NCBI RefSeq assembly: GCF_910596095.1 | Contig: NC_056552.1 | Coordinates: forward strand, 17,247,111 to 17,311,110 | From: Thunnus maccoyii | Lineage: Eukaryota; Chordata; Actinopteri; Scombriformes; Scombridae | Reading direction: 5' to 3' | Length of the DNA: 64,000 nucleotides | In this document: one piece after another, positions 23,801 through 35,800 of the stretch | How the letters are laid out: every line of letters starts with the position of its first letter | How positions within the stretch are numbered: the first letter of the stretch is position 1 | Program-made: the position numbers and the translations under genes | Notes under the pieces: generated by a model | What the model was told of the DNA's origin: nothing | The model's input: the letters and a program-made list of their open reading frames with translations, nothing else | The model's database searches: none

Positions 23801-26800
23801 TCAGCTTAGCCAGTCTCAGCTGTGGGCCAGGTGTAAGGGGCATAATTTGCATTTATTATAATAATCAGGCATGCTGTTGCTCATATACAAAGCTCAATAC
23901 AGTGGCTGGATTATTCTTTCCATTGATGGTAAAGCCACGTATGTGCAATTCTCATTTAACATAAATAACACTTACAGGTCTGACTGCTCTTTTAACTGTA
24001 AATGGGTATTTCCTGCTTTTGGAGCGTAACCTCTTTGAGACAGTAATGACTGCTTTTATGTTCTCATCTGTGTGTTTGTCTCTTTATTCACATACACATT
24101 ATAGGCAGCACAGAGGCGAAGTGGTGGGTCTCGCCTTTTCTCCGGATGGAGACTTCATGTACAGCGCTGGCTCCCAGGGCTCTCTAGCACTCTACAACTC
24201 CTCTGAGGAAGAACACAGCGTGATCAGAGTTGTGTGTATGTATACACATGCACTCACCAACACACGTGATTTGATGTAACACTTATCAGAAATGTGAACT
24301 TAAATCAACTTCATCCTAGATTAAAATACACTTTCTATGAAATCTTAAAGTGTGAAGTCTGAGTACCTTAATTCACTTATTTAATTAACCAGACTTTACA
24401 GTAAATATTCTGCCAGTGTAGCTTAGGAAGTTTGAATCACAGACGTAAGTTAGCATATCAGGCAGACAACTTCACTATTGTTTGACTAACAATCAATACC
24501 TGATTGGCTAGGTAATATGATAGCCCAAGGCACTGAGCGTGCTCCGGATGCTCTTACGGTGAGCAGTGACAGCCTCTGTCTGGCTTTTGTTGGTCCCTCG
24601 GAGTACATCGTCACCATCGCTGATGCACGGTCTCTGGATGAGGTATCTTGCACACTGTCACCTCACAGCAGCATGCCATTTTACACGTTGCTCAGCTAAT
24701 TTGAGATGAGATTTAAGACTTGATGAATTAGTGGAGAGGCAGCATCACCCTTTGGTTATGTGGCTTTCTCCTTTGGGGTTTTTTACAAAGCTATATTCCT
24801 TAATGTTCCCACTCCCACCAATTAAAATATATTCATCATATCATGTGAGCTTTGGAGATCATGTTGTTCTATGTGTTCTTCTTGTTGTCTTCCTGTACCA
24901 TCCCTGTGTAGTTGCTCCATGTAGATGTGAGTATTTTGGACGTAGAGAGCCCCCGTCTGGATTCTGCGTTGAAAGTCTGCTTCTCCCCAGCCTCCACTGA
25001 ACATTTGCTGGTTGCCACATCTGAAAACAAAATCCTCTGGGTTAGCACCAAGACAGGCCGTCTGCTGCGGGAGGTAACACTGCTCAACTTTAACAAATTA
25101 GCTGACTGTGTGCCCTACAAAAGACTTGTTAAGAAGAACCAAGAGAGAGCATTTACTTTAGAGGTAGAAAGGGATGTAAAGAAAGGTCTCATTATCATTC
25201 TGATTCTTTTCCCTGCCTGTTCTGTTCTGTCTTTTTTATACTTGAAAAATAATAATAGCTCTGTTTGCTTGACAGTAGTGATCTTATAATGTTTTAGAAT
25301 TGTAAATGTGGATACCTTGTAAGTTAGTGAGACCGTGTATAGTCTATTGTAAAAGGTCACATACTATGATATTGTCATAGTTACAATCGAATTTGGAGGA
25401 ACAAGTGGGTGTCAGCACAACATATCTAGAAGCTGGCAGAGCTAGTGATAACATGAAGCTGGCAGGGTAGACGGATGTGGAAAATATGTCTGTAAATAGA
25501 AACGAGAGAGTTGTAGTCATGAGAGTTTTGATGTGTACAGTGTAATCATTTTTTCCTTTTTGAAACATATGTTGGAGTGTTTGCTTTTGACTGGATTTCT
25601 GTCCTCCTAACAGGTGTCTAAGGTGCACAAACACCAGTGCTCGTCCCTGGCTGTGAGTGAAGACAGTCGATTCTTGCTGACAGCAGGACACAATGCTGTG
25701 AAAGTGTGGGATTATAACATGCAGCTTGGTATAAACTCACAGGTAGTCAAAAATTAAAGAATATAAATCTTTTAGAGTACTACTGACTAGAATGTTAACC
25801 ACTAATTCTCCACTGATTTATATTTGATAGTCACTGCTGCCCCCACATGTATTTCACAAGTATGGATGTTGATGTTAAAAGTTATTTTACTGTTCAATTC
25901 TATGGTTAAAATGTTATGCTGTCTTCTCCTCTATTATCAATATTATAGTATATAATATTGAGTCAGTAGTAACGCAAATGTGTTTTTGTGTCCCAGATGT
26001 TTATAGGCCACAGTCAGCCCATCCGCCAGGTGAGCTTCACCCCTGACCAACTCGGCGTAGTCTCAGTGGGCGACGCCATCTTCTTGTGGGACTTCCTGGC
26101 AAACCCTGCAAACCCTGTTGGGTCTTTAACTGACAGCTGGTACTAAACCCTTTTGAATGTTTGAATCTTGTTATAAATGTGTGTGTGTTACACTTTCAAG
26201 TTTTATCGGTAAATGTTTGATATACTCTGTCTTTACCTGCAGTTCACGTCTCAGAGTAAGCTACTCCTCTGCTGCCAAATCAGGTAAACTCATTTTGTGT
26301 TTTTTGTCATACTAGCATACTAAAATTTGTACCTGTTAGACATTTCATTATTACCAATTTCAAATGTTTTGTTTTTTGACTCAACAGCTCTACCTGAGGC
26401 TGAGGTGCATGGAGTTCAGTTGTCCAATGGGATGCCTCGACAGACAGCGCCCCTCCCCACCTCACCTCCACCACGACTGGATGTCAGCACCATGGACCAA
26501 GTTGAGCAGGGTGGTAAGAGCTTTCTGTGCCAATTTTGAATTTCCCTCCAACACATCACACCTATTGTTATTGTTTTGGTAAGCTGACTAAACTCAATGA
26601 CTTTGTGCACAGTGTGAGCAATTTGTTCAGGGTTTGCGTTACTCTGACAATTGTGGGTGATTCTTGAGAAAAAAAAGATGCATTTACACAAATCTGCCTT
26701 GGTGTTCATCACTTTGCAATGACTACCGAGTTAGTAGTACTTTAGCTAAGAAGTAAATTTACACCTATACAGTAGTTAGGTGTAACTGTATAAGAATTAA

Positions 26801-29800
26801 ACTCATTGGTGAAGGAACAAGGCAGCATAGAAACTGAACTTTTAAGATTATTGCAAAATCTTTAGCTGTCGCCAGCTGCTGCTCCTGGCGTCTTGAACCT
26901 CCACATGTTGGTGGAGTTTACCTGGTTGGTCAGGCCAATGGAAAATAAATGGACTTCTAATGACTTTTTAATTGTAGTGCTGACTGTGGAAGCACAATAA
27001 CAGTCAGCAAATACTGTGATGTGACTGTTTACCCAGATGCTGCTTAATGATGCTTCCAGCTGAATTATTTCAGATCTGGGTGCATCCAAGAATATTTTAA
27101 CATTCACATTTCACTAGTTGCTTAGCAACACCAAGAGTTATGTGCAACACTAGTGTATCTGGTGGTAATGGCTAAAACAGAGGTGTTGAGTGGACGCAGG
27201 GACTTGACTATTAAGTTTAAATCAGTCATATTTTCTCTCCTGTCTCCCTCTTTTAGCTTTGGGCTCCTTGTCTCTTTGTGATGACACCCCAACCATCACA
27301 ACCGTGCCCGTCCCAGCCACTGGTCCAGCTTCTTCCTCTAACCCCAGACCTGCCACGTCCTTCCTTAAAGTCACAGAGCTGGTCAATGCCTCTCCCCAGA
27401 ACACCAGTCATTTGGACACTGGCAAGTCCCCTGCTGCCTTATTAAGAAGCTGACCTGTTTTTTTAATGGCAGATTTGGAGTTTTATAAATAACTTGCTGT
27501 ATATTTCTGTGTAATCTGTGTCATTTAGTAGAGTTTAAAGGGAAGACGCCAGTACGTCCAGATTGTTACAGGCACTTTTTCCCACGTTTTAAGACCTCTA
27601 TTCTTGATCAGGTAAAGAACATCAGGTAGACTGATAGACTGTAGCCATGTGATATATATTAGTGTCTTTGCTGTTCAGTCTTAATATTTTCTCCAATCCA
27701 GGCTGCTGTGACTCCACAACCAGGAGAAGAGGGCATAAAGCTGAAAGCAGTGATTGGCTACAATGGCAATGGGCGTGGCAACATGGTGTGGAGCCCTGAC
27801 CAAGGTTATCATTAATATACTGCATAATAAGCAAAAGTAAAATAAAAACTGTGTGAAAGTGTTGTTTTAGAGCAGTTTAAGTGTAAAATGTTGGCTGTTA
27901 AATCCAAGTGCTTAGTTGACGTGGGAAGTGTAGTATGAATGTATTCAGTAGAAAATGTTTCATGAGTTAAAAATTGCATTTACAAAGTGTCCACAAAACT
28001 ATAAAGAGAGGAGATACAAGAATTAGCAGGAAATGCTGGTGTAAACATAACACCTGATTTCACAACTTGAGGCTCTCATGAGAAATTATGTACATATAAA
28101 AAGGAGTTTAACAGCTACAATAGTTTTCAGTGACTTCTTTAATTCATATTAAAAATTCATGTTAAAGTTTAGATCTGAACTATAGCTATGACCAATGAAC
28201 AAATGAAATTAAACTTCAAACTCTGAAAACTGACTAAATTTACGCAGAAGAAAGACTGGTGATTGTTTTGACTTATCCTGTAATAATTCCTGTTGCAGGT
28301 TTATTTGCGTACTCGTGCGGCTGTGTGGTGGTGGTGGAGTATCTTCATACAGGAAGTCAGAGACACTTACAGGGCCACAGTGAGGAGATCTCTTGTCTTG
28401 CAGTCACTAATGATGCACAGGTACCTCTCTCAGCTCGAGACTTCACAGTTATATAACAACTAATTAAAACGCAGAATGTAGGACAGTAATGACAAAGAGC
28501 TCTCTACTCTGGTTTTGTCTTCCTGACAGTTTTGAGCATTGCGGTTATCATTTTAAACAGTGAGTGTGCAGCTGGGGATGTAGGTCACATTGAATATAAA
28601 ATTGTTAAGCTAGACTGATAGTCAGGCACTGGTTTAGGTGTTGGACAAACTATATTAGTGCTCTCAGTCTTCTGGGAAAAGCAGCCTGACCCATTGTGCC
28701 CACTCACAGTACATTCTGAGTTGATTTTGGAAAAAAGGCTCACCATGGTGAGACCTTCAGTGACTGATAGGCCAATCTGTTCATCCACTGAAAATTAAAA
28801 GATAAAACATCCTTAGTGTGAGAATTTTATTACAGTAGCATGATCATCTACCTTGATTTTTTTATTTTTTTATTTTTCTGTTAATACATGCCTATGGATG
28901 TCTGAAATTGCAGTTAACTGCAAAATGTTCAACCTCAAGGTTGAATTTTTATTGGTCTAAAAGCACATTAGTTCACTCATTTTTTACTGTACTGGACAGG
29001 TTTCTAATTTTTAGCAAAATACATTGATTTCACCATCTAAAATCACCGCATCACCAAACGTATATAAAACATATATTGTGAACAGGCCCGTAGCTACCAT
29101 TTAGTACAGTGAGGTCATGTAATCCGTATTTTCTCTATTTCTTAAAATGTTAAATTAAAGTGATGAATTGCTAAAACTGCTGTATGGTGTGTTGTGAACA
29201 AAGGTTGGCATCATCTCGAATCCCCGAAACCCTGAACCCCTGAACCAGTACCCCAGTCTAGCGGGGCTAGACTCATGACCTCTGTATTTCTAAAATTCTG
29301 ACCATGGCCCTGATTGTGAACATCTGACACTATATGGAAGTTTTACAGCAGATGGTGAGCAAATGCTCCGTTACTAAATCAAAATAGACTGAACCGGCCT
29401 CAACTGGTCAGCTCAGTGGGGGAAGAACTCAGGTATTTCAGCTGGTTGCTTAGTCTCTGCAGGGGATAGGTGCCTCAGCGAGAAAATGAACTCTGGGGAA
29501 AGTAACATCCTTAAGTCCACTTACTGCCTTCTTACCAGGAGACCAGAGTGCACGTCTGATCAGTGGGTGGATGCATTTTTACACTTGATTGTACTGTTTG
29601 GTTAGTCATTGCTGTGTGAGGTCTTTGTGCTTAGCACATGTCATGGCTCATGGGTGCCAGCAGTCAGTCTTTTCTTAGAACAGATGTTCAAGTGAGAGGC
29701 TTTGAAAACACTTGCTATGCTTCATACAATTATGAAAATCAGCACAAAGAAATATAAATTGCTAAAGGAAATTCACAAGGCTGCTTAATCAAAGTATTAA

Positions 29801-32800
29801 AGAAACTGCTTCCATTAAAATTAACGTCTTTGTCCAACATAGTGTGTTAAAAAGCTATTGGATCAAACATCTGTGAATCATCTCTAGGAACAATTCAGGA
29901 GACTTCTCTTGTTCAGCATGGGTCCTGTTAGATAATATCATGCGATTCAAGCTGCTGCTTGAGCATGGTTGTTTTTGCTCTGTTTGTTCTTAAAATCATG
30001 GTGCTACTACTACTGAGAGTTATGATAATTGGTAACTGTCAGAAATCTTGGTTTTATTAACCAACTTTGTGTTGTTCGTGTTAGAATTATCAATGAAGGT
30101 GAATGGTGCTCTGTGTCTTTGTTACCTCTTATCCAGACAGTGGCATCGGCAGCAGGCGGCAGTAATGGTAGCAGGAGCCTCATTTGCATTTGGGATGTCC
30201 AGACTGGAGCTTGTCGTAAGACCATCTCCTACCACAGAGGGGCAGTGCAGAGTCTCGCTTTCTCCCGGGATGATCGCTTCTTCCTCTCTGTTGGTCAGTA
30301 AAATATCAAAAACATGTTCCTGTGCAGTAGTATTGTAACCATCAGTCATTAGTATTTTTCTCTTAAGTTAAACTTTGACCACTGTTTTTTTTTTCTCCCT
30401 CAAAACCCTGTAGGAGACTTCACTGACCCAGAGGTGGCGCTCTGGAGCAGCAAGACCTTCCAGATGCTGTCCAGTGTGAGTTTGTCAGGGCCGATCCATG
30501 ACGCAGCCTTCAGCCCCTCAGCAGCCAGCCAGCTGGCCTGCGTTGGCAGCCAAGGGGTTTACTTCTGCCTCATGCACAGCCATGGGCTGGATGTAGACCT
30601 CAAGGTAAATGACCAGAGAAAAACACACTTATTATTTCAGAAAATAATCACTGAACTTAGAAGAACTCAGCTCAATGTCCACTTACTCTTTTTTAGTTGC
30701 AAATTTAGGTGTTCAAACTTTTCATGATTCCGAGTTGCAACAATTAGTTGATTAATCGTTTAGTTTATCTTTGGGTTTTGGACTGTAGGTCGGAACAAAA
30801 CAAAACATTTGAGGTCACACTTTGGGCTTTGGGAAACAGTGATCGACATTTTTTGACATTTTAAAGACCAAACGACTAATCGATTAATAGAGAAAATAGT
30901 CGACAGATTCATCGATAATGAAAATAATCAGGCCTAATTGTGAACACCTCTATGACTTCTTGTTTATGTTGGCTTAAAACATATGATGTAGCCAAAAGCT
31001 CCAACTTAAGTGGATGTTGAATTCATACTGTTTTGTTTTGAACCATGATAGCAGCCTGGTTCTAGGGATCGCAGTGTCGGTGTATTAGATGGGTAGACAT
31101 TCCTGATCCCCAGAGGATGAATCCTAGGTTCACATTTGTGTTTTTGAGATAAACGTCTCAACAACTATTGGATGGATGGCTGTGAAATTTGGTACACAAA
31201 TCCATGTCTCCCTCAGGATGAATTGTAATAACTTTGGGGACAACAATACTGACAAAACTGTTGACATTCCCATCATCCTCAACTGAACTGTGTGCTCATT
31301 GCTAACTAGCAAATGTTAGCATACTAACATGATAAACTATGACTGTGAACATGGTAAACATTATCAGCATGTTAGGGTTGTCATTGTGGGCATGTTAGCA
31401 TGCTGATGTTAGCATTTAGCTAATCTAGTCACTAGCATGACTGTAGATTCTCAGTCCTGTTGTTTTCAAGATCAAGAACGAATTATCAAGCGCAGTATGT
31501 GTAGTTTGAAGACTCATTTTGTTCACTGGCACAAAATAAAAATACTATAATAAGTAACTCCGCTTTGAGTGAGGGACAGAGGGGGATGACAGGCTCTCTC
31601 TCCCCATGTTTCTGTCACTCTAGACTGTCAAACAGTCTAACAAAGGCAAAATGAAAACACATGGGATTTACATGAGTTTCTTGTCATATTTGTTGCTGCC
31701 AGTCATGCTACAAAAAATAAATACTCAACCAGACATGAATATTCATTGTTTGTTTAAAAAGGAAATAGTCTCAGGTTACAATATTTAAAGTACATTAGTA
31801 CATCGAAACTGCATTACTTTTTGATCGGGTAAAGATTTTAGTTGCATTTGCTTTACTATTTAAGGACTGACCACTCCTTCACCATTGCAGGTCCAGAGGG
31901 TGAGAGCACCAGCAGAGGTGGGTGATGTGGAGCTGACAGCTCTGTGCCACCACATGGACTCCTTTCTGTTCACCGCCACCAATCGAGGACACGTTTGTGT
32001 CTGGGACATTGAGACACAGCGCTGCCTCATGACCTGGGAAGCTGATGAGGGGGAGATTGGTACAGAAAGGCTTCCTATATACTTTTTAGTGCAATTAGTA
32101 AAATAAACTAAAATATTGTTGTCATGTGACTTGCATATATTTTGGTCCTGGGTTTCTACTAATGGTAACTGGATCAATATGGTTTCTTGATGTAGGAGTG
32201 CTGCTGTGTCGAGGGAACCGTCTGTTGACAGGCAGCAACACCCGCTGGTTGCGACTGTGGGAGGTAGAAGCTGTACAGGGTGTGAAGCCTCAGGGGAAGG
32301 TCTCCAGTGTAGAAGACAGGTTTGTAGCTCGTTTTCTAATGATCCTTCCCGTTTTTTTATCTAGGCAGTAACCTCTTTTTAAAATGATTTTATGTGATGT
32401 ATACATATATGCCATCCTTAATCATGATACACAGAGGAACACACTTGATCACTTTCATTTCTATAAAATTCTGCAAAAGGGAAAGCATGTAGTAAATAGG
32501 TATAGTGAATTTATGACTTCTGCTTTTCATACATTTAAGTTTTTATCCACTGCATATAATTGAACTGTCTTGCAACATTGCATATTTCAGAATCACCTGT
32601 ATTTTATACCATAGTTATCATGGGTCTGCATCGTGATATTATTGAGTTGTAAGCTACACTTTGATTCCTTCTCATGTATGACAGTGTGCATACTGGATAT
32701 TAAAGACTCATAGGAAGTGGGAGTTATACACCTCCCACAAGTCTCTATTAATAGACACATAGAGATACAGAAAAATAATTAAAAAGAAGGACATCAAATA

Positions 32801-35800
32801 ACATAAGAGCCAGTCTTTTAAGGTAAGTTTAAAGAAGTGATGTCACTGTGATATTTGATAGTTTCTTATATCTGAACAAGATTTATTTCTTCCGGTTTAT
32901 AATAATGATACATTTAAAGGGGACATATGCTCTTTATGCTTTTCTGTTATTGTTATACTGTCATGATATCGGATGTCTATGTTAAACATGTTCCAAAACC
33001 TGAGGTGAACATATGTAAAAATGCTACCTGAAAGTTGAAATCCTCAACCTGCTCTGAACGATTAGTTCGTAAAATTACCTCTACTTCCTCCTTGTAATGA
33101 TGTGTGATCGTTTGCATGTGCCCACAAACAGACGTCCGTTCTATAGCCTTTGTTGCTAAGGTTGTTCCACAAGTTGTTTGCGTTGTCCACTGGCATATTT
33201 CAAATCTGATTTGGGCTTTAACATGTATGGATGTATTTGAGAAATTGACATTTTGAGTAAATAACGAGAAAAAAAGTGAAATCCTACTACTACTGTTTGT
33301 TTACGTAGCCTCTGGAGCTGGAGGAAGGCTCATCGGGAAGGGGGTCTCAAAGAGACAGAAGCTAAAACGGGGCTGAGGGAGGTTTTGAACTGTAATTCAT
33401 GCAAAGATATTCTAGTAGAACCCCAGAATATAAATATAGACCTGGAAATGTACATGAGAAGGATGAGAGGAATGAATAATGTTGAATGTGCTACACTCTC
33501 ATCCTCAAGTGGCCATGTCTCTGTTTAATAATGAGCTCTTTATTTCTGGTCGCCTGTGTCTGTCCTTTAGTGGGACCATGGTTGTGTTGGAGCAAGAGAT
33601 AATGTTGGACGGGACAACGGTCAGCGCAGCTTTTGATAACACAATGGACATGGGCATTGTTGGCACTACAGCGGGAACCCTCTGGTACATCAACTGGTCA
33701 GACAGCAGCAGCATCAGGCTGGTCAGCGGGCACAAGAGCAAGGTACAAATTTTAGATTGGGGAAGTGAAAAATAACCATATGCACATTCTGTGTCTCTGC
33801 AAGGTTCTGGATCATAGAGCTTGATACTCGGAGATAAGTGTGTTGTTCATTGATGATGTCAAAATTGCAAGTCGTCTTTTTAAATTAGGGAAACTTTGAA
33901 AACACATCCTGACTGAGTTTAGCCCTCATGGATTGATGGCATCATCTGCTCATGCTCATGGCAGGTTACACATGTAACCATGGTTACATGTCTGCCAAAA
34001 GCTACGGCTATATTTGCAAATTTTGTATCACTGCCAATTCATTTTTCATTTTAGTTTATTTGGGAAAACATCTGTTGCTTGGTTCCACAAAATGCCCAAA
34101 AATAAAAAAAGCTTCTACATCCTGCATTAAATCTTGTTTACAAAGCCCAGTTTGGCTGAAATCTTACCTGCATACACAGTATATTCCTCCTCATTTTGAG
34201 AAAAATGCTTTACATTTTCATGATGAAATATCTAGCCAAATGTAGAGCTTTTTCTTAAAAAGCTCTGTACAGCACTACAGAGATTGTCAAGTTCGCCTTC
34301 CATTCAACTCATTAATAGAGCTTCTTCCTGGAGGACTTAACATATGTATGTATGTATACACAGTACTGTGTAAAAGTTTTAGGCACTTTAGATGTGTAGA
34401 TTCATATCCATAACACAATACATTCAGAGAGGTGGCTGAATGGTTCCAAATTCATTCTGCAGCATGACAACGACCCCAAACATACAGCCAGAGACATAAA
34501 GAACTATTTTCAGTGACAAGAAGAACAAGGAGTCCTGCAACAGATGGCTTGGCCCCCACAGAGCCCTGATCTCAACATCATGGAGTCAGTCTGGGATTAC
34601 ATGAAGAGACAGAAGAAATGAGACAGCTTAAATTCACAGAAGAACTGTGGCAAATTCTCCAGAATGCTTGGAACAACCCACCTGCCCAGTACCTTTAAAA
34701 ACTGTGTGCAGGTGTACTGAGGACAACTGGCACTATTTGAACAGCTTGGTCGCAGCAAATATTGATTTGATTAAGGTTTTTTTTCTCTTTACTGAACTTT
34801 GAATGAATTTTTCTTTCTTTTTTTTTTCTCACATTATCAGAAATGGTCCTCAATTCAAGTGAGGCAGCCCACCTCCACCATAATACACTGCAGATAACCC
34901 TGTTGATACTGTGCATGCTGATCACAGACACATTAAGATGACCCAGAGACATCATTAATGTGATTAGTTACATCTGCTTTTCCTACTGATGTGATATGTG
35001 TGCAGTGTGAAGGTATATTACTGACCTGTCAATCACACATCAAAAGCAACACCCACAGAAGAGAAGTATTTCCTATTTGGAAGCAGCTGTTCAGGACCAA
35101 GCATTTGAACTATTTTAAATTAAATTAAGGCAAAGAAACAGCAGGAAAAGTTAAATAACACCTACAAATTTTCTGTTTTCAGCAGGAAGACAAAACAAAC
35201 TCGGCACACCTTGAAGAAATAAAAAAACATTTGATTATGAAGCTACTTTAATACTGTAAAAATGCTGCCTTTCACCATTTAATTGGTTTCTTTATCAAAC
35301 TCAAGGGCCTACTCAAATCAATTAAATGTGTTTTTGCCATTAGGGCTTATAGACTGTGGAAAACCCTGCTTCAGGAATAAAGACTTCCTAATTAATTATT
35401 ATCAACATGTTATTTTAGACATATATATCTATCTATCATATCTATTTCAGTTGCATTGATTGTTGATCAAGTCAAGAGACAAAGCATGTTTTCACACTTT
35501 AAAAAAGTAAAAGAAAGGGTGGGTCTGGGTGCAGCAGGAGACTGTAGCAACCCTGAAAAAAATGCCAGATGAAAGTTATCTAACGTGATGGAGAAAGCTC
35601 TGTTCCTCAGAGGCTAGGGGAGCGCTGCTAATACTAACATGATTATCCAGACTGACCGGTTACGTAGCCCTGGCGAAACGTAGGGGAAAATGTTGCAGTA
35701 TGTCTCAAACACACACACAACTTCATTCTCTGTGTGTGCTCCTCTCTGTCGTCCAGGTTAATGATGTGGTGTTTAGCCCTGATGAGAGCCACTTAACCAC

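Noticed and set aside
34359..34770. Tc1 transposase as a coding gene
   Set aside because: Only the C-terminal part remains and it is interrupted by stops and shifts, so it is annotated as an inactive transposon fragment.
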